A DNA stretch of 64,000 nt, taken from positions 60,810 to 124,809 of the forward strand of contig NZ_CAJXYK010000013.1 of NCBI RefSeq assembly GCF_913063425.1. The letters are read 5' to 3'. Shown here in pieces: positions 28,441-38,160 of this stretch. The notes below the pieces were generated by a model. The model saw only the letters and a program-made list of their open reading frames with translations. It did no database searches and had not been told where the DNA came from. A program made the position numbers and the translations under genes. Within the stretch, counting starts at the first letter, position 1. Each line of letters starts with the position of its first letter. Source of the stretch: an uncultured Thiohalocapsa sp. (lineage in GTDB: Bacteria > Pseudomonadota > Gammaproteobacteria > Chromatiales > Chromatiaceae).

Positions 28441-28707
28441 TCAGTCCTGCGGCGTGCTCGTCAGCGTCGGCAGATAAGCGAGGCAGCCGCGCAGGCAGGA
28501 CAGCCTGGGGTAGTCCTGCTCCGGGATGTGTACGCCGAGCGCGCGCTCCAATGCCAGCACGAAGTTGAGATAGTCCACGGAATCCAGCTCCGCCTGGTCG
28601 CGGAAGTTGATGTCCGGGTCGAGCGCGGCCGGGTCGATGTCCGGGGCGATGCCGGTGAGCGCATCCAGCACCGTCTCCCGCAGGGGGTCGTCGCCGATGG
28701 TTGCCAT
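28441..28707 (-). CDS. Acyl carrier protein (second copy)
   Basis: An 88-residue acyl carrier protein: MATIGDDPLRETVLDALTGI, then AELDSVDYLNFVLALERALG with the phosphopantetheine serine, then VHIPEQDYPRLSCLRG. The IPEQDYPRL segment is shared with the copy at 21126, so the two are paralogues that bracket the oxoacid dehydrogenase and Acs operon. It lies 56 bases downstream of the glucan synthase gene on the same strand. Confidence 0.85.
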   Translation of the reverse strand: MATIGDDPLRETVLDALTGIAPDIDPAALDPDINFRDQAELDSVDYLNFVLALERALGVHIPEQDYPRLSCLRGCLAYLPTLTSTPQD

Positions 28708-28763
28708 GTCAGCGTGGAGGTCAGGGCCTGATCGACGGCGCATGATGGCATGCGCAGCCGGGC

Positions 28764-31493
28764 TCAGCCATCGTGGAGGCGGGGCGCCGCGCCCGGCGCT
28801 GCGGCGCTGCGGGCGCCCGCGGGCGTGACCCCGGTCTGCGCCGCAGCCCTCGCCGCGGGCGGCTCGCGCATCTCCGTCAGCGAGCCGATGAGCCCGGCCG
28901 GAAGCTTGGGCAGGGCACTGAGCAGCGAGATCAGCAGCGACGCCAGATAAGGTACCGACTGCACCAGCAGCACCGCCGCCCAGATGCGCACGTCGAGCAT
29001 CCCGGCGTCGTCGCGCTGCAGCACGGCGAAGGCGCCGAGCCAGAAGGCGATGAGCAGCAGCAGCTCCTCCCGCGCATCCGCGAGCGCCCGTATCAGGGCC
29101 GGTGCGTGCGCGAGCTTGGGCGTGCGGAAGAACGCGAGCCTGCCGGACACCAGCCCCGCCGCCGTCGCCCGGGCGATGGTATGCGACAGGCCGAGCCCGG
29201 CGAGCCCCGCCGCCAGGCTCTGGCGGAAGCTCGCGTCCACGCGCCTGCGGTAGAGCACGAAGCTCTTCATCATCTTGAAGCCGAACAGCACCAGCGGGAT
29301 GAGGGCGATGCTCATGTAGGGCGGCGTCACCCGGTGCGGGTCCAGCACCATCGCAATGGTCCAGGCCAGGGCCGCGAAGTTGAACAGCAGGTTGAAACCG
29401 TCCGCGAGCCAGGGCAGCCAGCCGGCCAGGAAATGCCAGCGCTGCCCCGCGGTGAGCTGGGTGCGCTTGATGCCCAGCAGCTCGCGGCGATGGGCGATGA
29501 GGATGCGCACGGCGCCATAGGCCCAGCGGAAGCGCTGCTTCTTGAAATCCGCGAAGGTGTCCGGCATCAGCCCGCGGCCGTAGGTGGCGGGCACGTAGAG
29601 CGCCTTGTGGCCGCGCTCGAACAGGCGCAGGCCAAGCTCCGCGTCCTCGGTGATGCACCATTCCGCCCAGCCACCCACGGCATCCAGCGGTGCACGGCGG
29701 ATCATGGTCATGGTGCCGTGCTGGATGATGGCGTTGCGCTCGTTGCGGGTGACCATGCCGATGTGGAAGAAGCCGCGATACTCCGCCAGGCACATGGCCT
29801 TGAAGGCGTTCTCGTGGCCGTCGCGGTAGTCCTGCGGCGCCTGCACGATGGCCACGTCATCCTCGAAGAAGGCGGGCACCAGGTCCCGCAGCCAGCGCGG
29901 CTGCACCAGATAGTCCGCGTCGATCACCGCGAGGATGGTCGCGCCGGGGTCGGTCTCACGCAGGGCGAAGTTGAGCGCGCCGGCCTTGAAGCCCGGTAAG
30001 GGGTCGATGTGGAAAAAGCGAAAGCGCCGCTGCCGGCCATCCGCCGCGTGCTGCGCGTACTCACGGTCGAGACGCTCGCAGTGCGCTCGCACCGGCTCCC
30101 AGACGGCGGGGTCCTTGGTGTTGTTGTCGATGACCAGGACCTCGAAACGCGGATAGTCCAGCGCGGCCAGGGCGTCCAGGGTCTCGATCAGCAGCGCCGG
30201 CGGCTCGTTGTAGGCGGGTACGTGCACCGACACCATGGGCAGCCAGGCATCCGGCACCTGACGCCGCGGAAAGGCGCGCCGCCAGCGCTTGAGCCACAGC
30301 GATTCGGCCCATTCGTGGGCCTCGGCCGACAGCAGCACCAGCACGCCGGCGCCGCCGATAAGCAGCAGCACACCGACGATCGTGGTGAGCGGCGTCATGT
30401 ACTGGCGCGTGTAGTCGTACACCAGCAGCACCGCTGCGGTGGAGATGGCGTAGGTCACCAGCGCCAGGAATCCTTTGCCGGAGGACGACAGGGCTGCGCT
30501 GTCACGGTAGAGGAACAGCAGCAGCAGCACGGCCGTGCCCACGGACAGCGCCGCCAGCTCGTGCCAGTTGGGAATGCGTACCACGGGCTGGGTGAGCGCG
30601 AACTTGGGCTTCCGGTCCACATCGTAGACGCCCCAATAGGCACCGACGGGACCCTCGATGCGCCGCTTCCAGGGCTGGTCGAAGGCCTCCATCACGTAGT
30701 AGACCAGTCCCTCGTGGTCCGCCCGCGCCAGGAAGCGGCGCAGAAACCGGGTCTCGTTGACCACCGAGGGCTCTGCCCCCTCGTTGCGGCGACCGTTGCT
30801 GGGCCAGCCCACCTCGCCCACGATCACGGGCTTGCCCGGGAACGCCTGCTGCACCTCCCGCAGCCGCGCGAAGGCATAGTCGACCGCCTGGTCGATGGGG
30901 ACGCCCTCCCAGTAGGGCAGCAGGTGCACGGCGATGAAGTCCACGTGCCGCACCAGCTCCGGGTGCTTGAGCCAGATATGCCAGGGCTCGGCGGTGCCCA
31001 CCGGGATGTCGGTGATGCGGCGGATGCGCTCGAGTTGGGCGCCCAGGGCCTTGACGCTCAGCTCCCCGCGCAGGATCACCTCGTTGCCGACGAAGACCCG
31101 CACGATGTTACGGTGGCCCTCGCGCAGCAGCGCGTCCAACAGCTCGAGCTGCGCCGCATTGGTTTCCGGGTTGGCGTCGATCCAGGCCCCCACGGAGACA
31201 TTGAGCCCATGCCCGGCGGCGAGCCGCGGCACCTCGCGCATGGGGCCCTCCAGGGTGTAGGTGCGGATGGCATGGGCCTCGCCCTGGAGCAGCACCAGGT
31301 CCTCGTCCACCTCGGCGACGGACGGGTAGACGCGCCGGGTGGGATCATCGTCGGCGCGCATCGGCGAGAAGGAGTAGCCCTGGATGCGCGTGGGCCACGG
31401 CGGCTCCGCCGCGGGCTGATTCATCATCGCCCAGAGGGCGATGGTCAGCGCCGCGATGAACAGCGGGATCGCGATGCTCATGGTCCGGCTCAT
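28764..31493 (-). CDS. Membrane GH17-GT2 fusion, NdvB-type beta-glucan synthase
   Basis: A 909-residue protein. After an N-terminal membrane anchor, residues about 35-300 form a GH17-like glucanase or transglycosylase domain (VRVFVGNEVILRGE and VIVGEVGWPSNGRRNEG hold the two candidate catalytic Glu). Membrane helices follow, then a GT2 domain (about 415-650) with VLVIDNNTKDPAVW, VIDADYLVQPRWL, TEDAELGLRLFERG and the QRFRW motif of processive synthases. The C-terminus has more membrane helices. This arrangement is that of NdvB-like enzymes making beta-1,3 or cyclic glucans. UDP-glucose is the expected donor. Confidence 0.85.
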   Translation of the reverse strand: MSRTMSIAIPLFIAALTIALWAMMNQPAAEPPWPTRIQGYSFSPMRADDDPTRRVYPSVAEVDEDLVLLQGEAHAIRTYTLEGPMREVPRLAAGHGLNVSVGAWIDANPETNAAQLELLDALLREGHRNIVRVFVGNEVILRGELSVKALGAQLERIRRITDIPVGTAEPWHIWLKHPELVRHVDFIAVHLLPYWEGVPIDQAVDYAFARLREVQQAFPGKPVIVGEVGWPSNGRRNEGAEPSVVNETRFLRRFLARADHEGLVYYVMEAFDQPWKRRIEGPVGAYWGVYDVDRKPKFALTQPVVRIPNWHELAALSVGTAVLLLLFLYRDSAALSSSGKGFLALVTYAISTAAVLLVYDYTRQYMTPLTTIVGVLLLIGGAGVLVLLSAEAHEWAESLWLKRWRRAFPRRQVPDAWLPMVSVHVPAYNEPPALLIETLDALAALDYPRFEVLVIDNNTKDPAVWEPVRAHCERLDREYAQHAADGRQRRFRFFHIDPLPGFKAGALNFALRETDPGATILAVIDADYLVQPRWLRDLVPAFFEDDVAIVQAPQDYRDGHENAFKAMCLAEYRGFFHIGMVTRNERNAIIQHGTMTMIRRAPLDAVGGWAEWCITEDAELGLRLFERGHKALYVPATYGRGLMPDTFADFKKQRFRWAYGAVRILIAHRRELLGIKRTQLTAGQRWHFLAGWLPWLADGFNLLFNFAALAWTIAMVLDPHRVTPPYMSIALIPLVLFGFKMMKSFVLYRRRVDASFRQSLAAGLAGLGLSHTIARATAAGLVSGRLAFFRTPKLAHAPALIRALADAREELLLLIAFWLGAFAVLQRDDAGMLDVRIWAAVLLVQSVPYLASLLISLLSALPKLPAGLIGSLTEMREPPAARAAAQTGVTPAGARSAAAPGAAPRLHDG

Positions 31494-31513
31494 GGCGCGG
31501 CCTCCTGCACCGG

Positions 31514-31993
31514 TCAGCGATTCGGGGTGGTCTCGACAGCGCGGGCGAGTGCGGCGAGGGCATAGAGCCTGGCCTCGCTCGGCGCCAGCAGCCAGCCGTC
31601 GGCGCGGACCAGCGGGCCGGTGCAGTATTCCGCCGCGATCAGCCTGGTGAGGGCGGTGAGCATCGCCTCGGTTGTGCTCGGCACCGAGCCCGTGGCTGCC
31701 AGCAGGGCCCGGCTCAGCTCGCGCACCAGCTGGTCAGGGCTCGCCGCCTGCGGCTGGGCTGCGAGGTAGGCGCTGCCGATGCGGGCCGCGGCGGCCGGTG
31801 CGCTCACGGGTCCGAGCAGCGCTGCCGCGCCGGCATCGGCACGCGCATCGGTGGCGATGTCGGTGGCAGCCGCATCGGCGCCGGCGCCGCGCCATCCGAG
31901 CGCGCCGGCGGTGAAGGCCAGTGCCGCCGCGATGAACCGGCGCCGGTCGAGGCTGGATGGGCCGGTGCTTGCTCCGCTCAGGGTGATACTCAT
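31514..31993 (-). CDS. Tat-exported small subunit for the GMC oxidoreductase
   Basis: A 159-residue protein with a twin-arginine signal (SSLDRRRFIAAALAFTAGAL). Its first codon overlaps the GMC oxidoreductase stop by 4 bases (ATGA). Small Tat-exported partners of GMC dehydrogenases (gluconate dehydrogenase subunit 3 type) carry the flavoprotein through the Tat pathway; the arrangement and size fit, while residue similarity is weak by eye. The mature part is mostly helical. Confidence 0.55.
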   Translation of the reverse strand: MSITLSGASTGPSSLDRRRFIAAALAFTAGALGWRGAGADAAATDIATDARADAGAAALLGPVSAPAAAARIGSAYLAAQPQAASPDQLVRELSRALLAATGSVPSTTEAMLTALTRLIAAEYCTGPLVRADGWLLAPSEARLYALAALARAVETTPNR

Positions 31994-33528
31994 GCGGGCT
32001 GCCCCTGCAAGTGATCCACCAATCGGTAAGCCAGCGCCAGCAGGTTCAGGGTCGGGTTGGCGGAGCCCCCGGTGGGGAATACCGAGGAGCCGGCGATGTA
32101 GAGATTGTCGGTGCCGTGCACCCGGCAGTTGCGGTCGACGACGCCGCGCTTGGGGTCGTCGCTCATGCGGGTGGTGCCCATGTGGTGCGAGCCGCCGGCG
32201 ACCCGTTGCTCCCAGATGCCGTCGTCCGCGAGCTTCGGGCGCATGCGTCCGATGCCGGCGGCGGCCAGCGCCGCACCCAGGGCCTCGATATTGCCCACCA
32301 GACTCCGACGGTCCTGCTCCGTGAGCCGCCAGTCGAGCCGGGTGCGGCGCAGGCCGAGCGCATCGGTGTCGCCGGAAAGCGTGACCCGGGAGTCGGGATT
32401 GGGCACCTGCTCGCAGGAGCAGCCGATGCCCATGCGCACGCCGGCGCCGGCCGACGCATCCGGCCGCGACGTGGGGGCTTGGTCGGCGAGGAAGGGCCGG
32501 GCGGCCGCGAGCATGTCGAGCTGCCTGCTCAGCGCCGGGTCGGTGCGCGTTGCCGCGTCATCGTGCAGGTCGCCGATGGGTGACATGGTGAAGGAAATGT
32601 TGAGCCGCCGCGTGCGCCGCAGATAATCCGGGTCCGGGACATAGGAGACGCGCGCGGCGCGGCCGTCCACCATCACCTGCTCGCGGTAGATGCGCGGCAG
32701 GCGCTGCAGGTCGGTAATGACCACGTCCGCGAAGCCGCCCAGGTGCGGATGCTCCATGAAGCAGCGTCCCACCATGTCGTGCTGGTTGCCGAGGCCCGCC
32801 GGCGCGATGTCGTCCGAGAGGAGCAGCAGCCGGGCGTTCTCGATGCCGCCGGCGGCCAGCACATAGCGTCTGGCATGCACCCGGTGGCGGCGGCCGGTGA
32901 GCGTCTGTATGTCGAGATGGTCCACCGCCGCCGCCGAGGGCAGGGCGGCGATGCGGGTGACATTGGCATGCAGCAGCACATGGATGTCCCGGGCCTGCTC
33001 CAGCTCGCCGCGGTAGTGCTCGCCGAAGCGCGTCGGCGGGCTGAACTGGAACAAGCGCGTCTGGATGCGCCCGCAGCGCCAGTGCACCAGGGGCTCGCCG
33101 GTGTTGGCGGCCCAGTAGTCCAGGTCCTCGTAGCGGGCCGGCGCGTTCTCCACGGCCCGGCTCGCGGCCTCCCAGTAGGGGTCCAGCGCCTCGCGGCCGA
33201 AGGGCCAGCCGCTCAGCGGCACCCAGTCCCGCGCCTCGAAATCGATGGGGTCCAGCGGCCGGCAATAGCCGCCCCAGTGCCCGGAGCTGCCGCCGAATCG
33301 ACGCAGCCGGGTGGCCGCCAGCGGATAGTCGATGCCCGTGCTCTCGCCCTGGTAGAGGGCCTGAATCTCGGCAGCCGAATCCAGACCGCCGGACTCCAGC
33401 AGGCAGACCTGGGTGCCCGGCGCGGCCATGGCGCGGGCGATGCTGATGCCGGCGGGGCCGGCGCCGATGATGGCGAGGTCGGCATCGATGCGGCTGCCGT
33501 CATCCAGTTCTCGGGCATCGATGAGCAA
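31990..33528 (-). CDS. GMC-family FAD-dependent oxidoreductase
   Basis: A 512-residue flavoprotein. The FAD-binding loop is ADLAIIGAGPAGISIARAMA. GGSSGHWGGYCRPLD is the second glucose-methanol-choline signature region, YVLAAGGIENARLLLLSDD the third, and GGSHHMGTTRMSDDPKRGVV with NLYIAGSSVFPTGGSANPTL forms the catalytic C-terminus. It oxidises a sugar or alcohol; substrate unknown. The Tat-signal partner overlapping its 3' end suggests the complex works in the periplasm. It diverges from the Pat gene across about 150 bases. Confidence 0.88.
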   Translation of the reverse strand: MLIDARELDDGSRIDADLAIIGAGPAGISIARAMAAPGTQVCLLESGGLDSAAEIQALYQGESTGIDYPLAATRLRRFGGSSGHWGGYCRPLDPIDFEARDWVPLSGWPFGREALDPYWEAASRAVENAPARYEDLDYWAANTGEPLVHWRCGRIQTRLFQFSPPTRFGEHYRGELEQARDIHVLLHANVTRIAALPSAAAVDHLDIQTLTGRRHRVHARRYVLAAGGIENARLLLLSDDIAPAGLGNQHDMVGRCFMEHPHLGGFADVVITDLQRLPRIYREQVMVDGRAARVSYVPDPDYLRRTRRLNISFTMSPIGDLHDDAATRTDPALSRQLDMLAAARPFLADQAPTSRPDASAGAGVRMGIGCSCEQVPNPDSRVTLSGDTDALGLRRTRLDWRLTEQDRRSLVGNIEALGAALAAAGIGRMRPKLADDGIWEQRVAGGSHHMGTTRMSDDPKRGVVDRNCRVHGTDNLYIAGSSVFPTGGSANPTLNLLALAYRLVDHLQGQPA

Positions 33529-33677
33529 GGGCGTGGGTGCTCTTATGGCGTGGTGGGGGCGAGGGGGGCTCGGGTGCGGCCGCCGTCTCGGTGGCCCCCG
33601 TCGGCTGTTGTGGTCAGTCGATGCAGAAGCTTACAACGCCGCATGGAGGACCGGCTATTCCCGGCTATAGTCTGGGG

Positions 33678-36377
33678 ATGGCCGCCAGGCAGCTCGATGC
33701 ACTCTTTCATCCGCGGACCGTCGCCGTCGTCGGCGCCGGCGAGCGGCCCGGCTCCATTGGTGCGACGCTGCTGCGCAATCTGACGAGCGCGGGGTTCACT
33801 GGGCGCATCCTGCCGGTGAACCCGCACCACCGCCGGCTCGGTGGCGAGCCCTGTTTTCCGGACGTCGCGCGCCTGCCGGAGGCGCCGGACCTCGGCGTCG
33901 TCTGCACGCCGCCGGCCGCCGTGCCGGAGGTCGTCGACGCCCTGGGTGCCCGCGGCGCCCGGGCGGCGGTGGTGATCTCGGCGGGCTTCGGCGAATGCGC
34001 CGATGGCGGCGCCGAGCTGCAGCAGGCGGTGCAGGCCGCCGCTGCCAAGCATGGGCTGCGCCTGGTGGGGCCCAACTGCGTCGGGGTCATCGTGCCGGGC
34101 AGTGGTCTCAACGCCAGCTTTGCGCACCTGATGCCGGCGGCGGGGCGCCTCGCCTTCGTCGCCCAGTCGGGCGCCATCCTGACGGCGGTCATCGACTGGG
34201 CCGCACCCCGCGGCATCGGCTTCTCGCACCTGGTGTCCCTCGGCGACATGGCGGACCTGGGCTTCGGCGACGTGCTGGACCACCTGGCCTCCGACCCGGG
34301 CACCCGCGGCATCCTCCTCTACATCGAGGCCATCCGCGACGCACGGCGCTTTTTGTCCGCGGCGCGGGCGGCGGCGCGCATGAAGCCCGTCATCGTGGTC
34401 AAGGCCGGCCGACACCCGGAGGGTGCGCGGGCGGTGGCCTCGCACACGGGTGCGCTGGCAGGCTCGGATGCGGTCTACGATGCCGCCTTCCGCCGCGCCG
34501 GCGTGCTGCGGGTGCGGGGGCTGACGGAGCTGTTCGATGCGGCGGAGGTCCTGGCGCTCGCCAAGCCGCCGCGCGGGGACCGGCTGCTGATCCTGAGCAA
34601 CGGCGGCGGCATCGCCGTGCTCGCCACCGACGAGCTGATCCACCAGGGCGGTCGCCTCGCGGCGCTGCCCGAGGCGACCATCAGCGCGCTGAACGCCGTG
34701 CTCCCGGCCACCTGGTCCCGCGCCAACCCGGTGGACATCATCGGCGATGCCGACGGCGCCCGTTATGCCGCGGCGTTGGCCGCGCTCTGCAGGGTGCCCG
34801 ACGTGGACGGGCTCCTGGTGCTGCACTGTCCGACCGCCGTCGTCTCGCCCGACGCTGCGGCTGCGGCGGTCCTGGCAGCGCCCAAGGGACCTCAGCTGCT
34901 CACCAGCTGGGTGGGCGAGGCGGCGGTGGCCGGCGCCCGGGAGACCTTCGCGCGGCAGGGGATTCCGACCTACGACACCCCGGAGCAGGCGGTGCGCGCC
35001 TTCATGTACCTGGTGCGGCATCGCGAGCGCCAGCGCCTGCTGATGGAAACGCCGCCGTCACCGCCCGAGGACTTCGCCACGGATGCGGCCGGGGTGCGGG
35101 CGCTGCTGGACGGCCTCGACGCGGACGCGCTGGCCCGCCGGGGTGGCTGGCTCACCGAGGTGGAGTCCAAGCAGGTGCTCACCGCCTACGGCATCCCGAC
35201 GGTGCCCACGCGGCAGGCCGGGACGCCGGCAGCCGCCGCGGCGCTCGCAGCCGACATGGGCACCGGGCCCTGGGTGGTGAAGCTGCTCTCGCCGGACGTA
35301 CTGCACAAGCGCGCCGCCGGCGCCGTGGCGCTGGACCTGACCACCGCCGCGGAGGTGGGGCAGGCGGCGGCGCTGATGGCGAAGCGCCTCGCCGCGAGCC
35401 GGCCGCAGGCCGAAATCATCGGCTTCAGCGTCCAGCCCATGGTGCGCGGCCGCGGCGCCCGTGAGCTCATCGTCGGCGTCGCCGCGGACGCCCAGTTCGG
35501 TCCGGTGCTGCTGGTGGGCCACGGTGGCAGCGCCGTCGAGGCCATCGACGACAAGGCCATCGGTCTGCCGCCGCTCAACCTGCGCCTGGCGCAGGAGCTC
35601 ATGGCGCGCACGCGCATCCATCGGGTGCTCTCAGGCGCCGGCGGCGAGCCCGCCGCGGCCCTGGACGCCGTGGCCCTGGTGCTCATGCGGGTCTCGCAAT
35701 TGGTGTGCGACTTCGCCGAGGTGCTGGAGCTGGATATCAATCCGCTGCTGACGGACGCCGACGGTGTGCTGGCGCTCGACGCCCGGATTCGCGTGGACTT
35801 GAGCGCCCGCACTGCCGATCCCGGCGAGCGCCTCGCGATCCGCCCCTACCCCAAGGCGCTGGAGGAGACCATCAACTTGGGCGACGGCCGCCGCCTGCTG
35901 TTGCGGCCCATCCGGCCGGAGGACGAGCCCGCGCTCCAGGCCGCCGTCGCCGGCCTCACGCCGGCGGAGGCGCGGCTGCGGTTCTTCGCACCCACCCGCA
36001 CCCTGGACCATGTGGCCGCCGCCCGCTTCACCCAGCTCGACTACGACCGGGAAATGGCCCTGGTGCTGACCGAGCCCGGCAGCCCCGGCCGTACGCCCAT
36101 CTACGCCGTCGCCAACCTCTCCGCCACCCCGGACCGGGCCAGCGCCGAATACGCCGTGCTGGTGCGCCACGACATGGCCGGCATGGGCCTCGGCGTGCTG
36201 CTGATGCGCCGCATCATCGACTACGCCCGCGCCCGCGGCATCGGCGAGCTCACCGGCGATGTGCTGCGGGACAATACCACCATGCTCAAGCTCTGCCGGC
36301 TGTTCGGCTTCAGCACCCACCGCGACCCGGAGGACCCCGTCATCGTCAAGGTGCGGCTTCCGCTGTCCGGCGCTTAG
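33678..36377 (+). CDS. Pat-type protein lysine acetyltransferase (NDP-forming acyl-CoA synthetase fold plus GNAT)
   Basis: An 899-residue protein. Residues about 1-460 are a CoA-binding and ligase-like part (FHPRTVAVVGAGERPGSIGA, GPNCVGVIVPG). Residues about 480-700 form an ATP-grasp domain (VESKQVLTAYGIPTVPTRQA, then LLSPDVLHKRAAGAV). A GNAT domain fills about 735-899 (LRPIRPEDEPALQAAV, GMGLGVLLMRRIIDYARARG). This order is that of Pat/YfiQ enzymes, which acetylate acetyl-CoA synthetase. Hence Acs at 24649 is a plausible target. The ATG at 33678 is chosen because family members start just before LFHPRTVAVVGA. Confidence 0.88.
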   Translation: MAARQLDALFHPRTVAVVGAGERPGSIGATLLRNLTSAGFTGRILPVNPHHRRLGGEPCFPDVARLPEAPDLGVVCTPPAAVPEVVDALGARGARAAVVISAGFGECADGGAELQQAVQAAAAKHGLRLVGPNCVGVIVPGSGLNASFAHLMPAAGRLAFVAQSGAILTAVIDWAAPRGIGFSHLVSLGDMADLGFGDVLDHLASDPGTRGILLYIEAIRDARRFLSAARAAARMKPVIVVKAGRHPEGARAVASHTGALAGSDAVYDAAFRRAGVLRVRGLTELFDAAEVLALAKPPRGDRLLILSNGGGIAVLATDELIHQGGRLAALPEATISALNAVLPATWSRANPVDIIGDADGARYAAALAALCRVPDVDGLLVLHCPTAVVSPDAAAAAVLAAPKGPQLLTSWVGEAAVAGARETFARQGIPTYDTPEQAVRAFMYLVRHRERQRLLMETPPSPPEDFATDAAGVRALLDGLDADALARRGGWLTEVESKQVLTAYGIPTVPTRQAGTPAAAAALAADMGTGPWVVKLLSPDVLHKRAAGAVALDLTTAAEVGQAAALMAKRLAASRPQAEIIGFSVQPMVRGRGARELIVGVAADAQFGPVLLVGHGGSAVEAIDDKAIGLPPLNLRLAQELMARTRIHRVLSGAGGEPAAALDAVALVLMRVSQLVCDFAEVLELDINPLLTDADGVLALDARIRVDLSARTADPGERLAIRPYPKALEETINLGDGRRLLLRPIRPEDEPALQAAVAGLTPAEARLRFFAPTRTLDHVAAARFTQLDYDREMALVLTEPGSPGRTPIYAVANLSATPDRASAEYAVLVRHDMAGMGLGVLLMRRIIDYARARGIGELTGDVLRDNTTMLKLCRLFGFSTHRDPEDPVIVKVRLPLSGA

Positions 36378-36630
36378 GCGGCGAGGGCGCCGGATCGCGA
36401 TAGGGCGATGGCGGCGACGGATACCCGTCGTGCAGCAGGCGCCACTGGGCACCATCGGTGGTGCCGATACGGGAAAACCATTGGGCGGCTGGGCCGATAC
36501 CCGAGTGACGGCGCAGGGGTGGCGGTGTCTGCCCCTTTCGCTGAACCCCCGATCCTTCCCGTGCGTGTATTAAGGTAATGTGGTGGCGTCTACACATCTG
36601 TCGCGCTGAAACAACACAAAGGGGGTTTCC

Positions 36631-37959
36631 ATGTCCAGCAGCAGAACACGCCGACGCCCCGGCCGCGTGCTCCTCGCCACCGTCGCCGTACTCGCATGTC
36701 ATCAGGTCCATGCGGCGAACTGGGTCATGCTGCTGGGCACGGAGCCACCGTCCGCCCCCGCCTATCGCCCGTTCGGCTTCATCGGCGTCGACTACCAGCA
36801 GACACAGGGCACGGACCTGCCCGCCGGCCCCTGGGAAGGGCAGCCAATGGTGCTGAATCAGATTCCGCCCAACCTGGATACCGATTCGACGCTGCAGTTT
36901 TCGTTCGTGCGCCTGGGCCTGCGCGGGCGTCTGCTCGACGGCAAGCTCAACTATTGGGTGTCGCCCCTCGCCGGAGACAACCCGATCTCCCAGAACGGCA
37001 CCCCGAACGTCAAGTTCACCGACGTGAGTGCGACCGCGAGCCTGATTCCGTATGCACGCATCCGCATCGGGCAGTTCAAGTATCCCGGCTCGGAGGAGGG
37101 CATGCAGCCGACGGTGTTGCGCGATTACATCAGCCCCACCGCCGTCAATGCACAGCTCGTCAACGAGCGCCCGCTCGACAGCGACGGGCTGCCTCCGGAC
37201 GATGCGAACGACCTGACAGGCCCCGTGAGCGGCTGGCGCGACACCGGAATACAGCTGTTCGACGCCTTCAAGACTGGTGACTGGGAGCACACCTATGCGG
37301 TCATGGCAGGGACCGGCTCCGGTCTCGCCATCTACAACGGCACCGGCAGCGGCACACCGGACTGGTGGCTGTACTGGAGCTCGGAGTGGGTCTTCGGCGG
37401 CAAGGGGCCGTTCCGGGATGGGCTCAAGCTGACGGGCTGGTATCAAACCGGCGAGCGTGAGCTGCGCGCCGGCCCGGAGCAGACCAAGCAGACCTTCGAT
37501 CGCACCCGCTGGGGTCTGGGTACCACCTTTCGCCGCGGCCCCTGGCGCGCCGCCGCCGAGTGGATCAAGGGTGATGGCATGATCTTCAACGGCACCGATG
37601 CCGTGGCGGTCCCGGGCGCGATCAGCAACAACGGCATGCGCGTGGCCTCCTACAACGTGCTGCCGGAGAACGAGGCCGACGGCTGGTACCTGGACGCGGG
37701 CTACACCCTATTCGACAAGTGGGAGCTGCGCGCGCGCTGGGACCGGCTGAACCGCGGCACGGACAGCGACATCACCGAGCGCCGCTTCGAGACCCTGACC
37801 CTGGGCACCACCTACCGCTTCAACAAGCACGTGCGCGTACTCATCGACTATCAGTTCCGCGACTTCAAGGCCCCGGGACTGCCCGGCGCCGCAATGCCCA
37901 ATGTGATTCTGGACGACGTGGACAACGTCTTCGCGGCCCGGGTCTGGGCAAGGTTCTAG
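36631..37959 (+). CDS. Outer-membrane porin (phosphate-selective O/P-like)
   Basis: A 442-residue beta-barrel protein with a signal peptide (RVLLATVAVLACHQVHAAN). Alternating strands such as LQFSFVRLGLRGRLLDGKLN, ARIRIGQFKYPGSEEG and YRFNKHVRVLIDYQFRD, ending in an aromatic residue (VWARF), are typical of outer-membrane porins. The pattern resembles the OprO/OprP group. AAAGGGGG stands 5 bases before the ATG. It is a single gene with its own upstream region of about 250 bases. Confidence 0.75.
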   Translation: MSSSRTRRRPGRVLLATVAVLACHQVHAANWVMLLGTEPPSAPAYRPFGFIGVDYQQTQGTDLPAGPWEGQPMVLNQIPPNLDTDSTLQFSFVRLGLRGRLLDGKLNYWVSPLAGDNPISQNGTPNVKFTDVSATASLIPYARIRIGQFKYPGSEEGMQPTVLRDYISPTAVNAQLVNERPLDSDGLPPDDANDLTGPVSGWRDTGIQLFDAFKTGDWEHTYAVMAGTGSGLAIYNGTGSGTPDWWLYWSSEWVFGGKGPFRDGLKLTGWYQTGERELRAGPEQTKQTFDRTRWGLGTTFRRGPWRAAAEWIKGDGMIFNGTDAVAVPGAISNNGMRVASYNVLPENEADGWYLDAGYTLFDKWELRARWDRLNRGTDSDITERRFETLTLGTTYRFNKHVRVLIDYQFRDFKAPGLPGAAMPNVILDDVDNVFAARVWARF

Positions 37960-38160
37960 TGCGCAGCTGCTGCGGTCGCGCGGCCGTGCCGGATACGCCG
38001 ACTCCGGTCGGCACGCTGGGGCGGGCGGACTGCGGTCCGCCGGCGGTGCAGGAGCGCTGGCCGCAGCCGTACCAGTCTCCAGGGCGGCCCAGACGCGGCT
38101 CTGGCTTGCGTCCCCCGGCCGGCGTCTGTTCCCGCGGGCCGGTCACGGCCGCCAGGTGCG

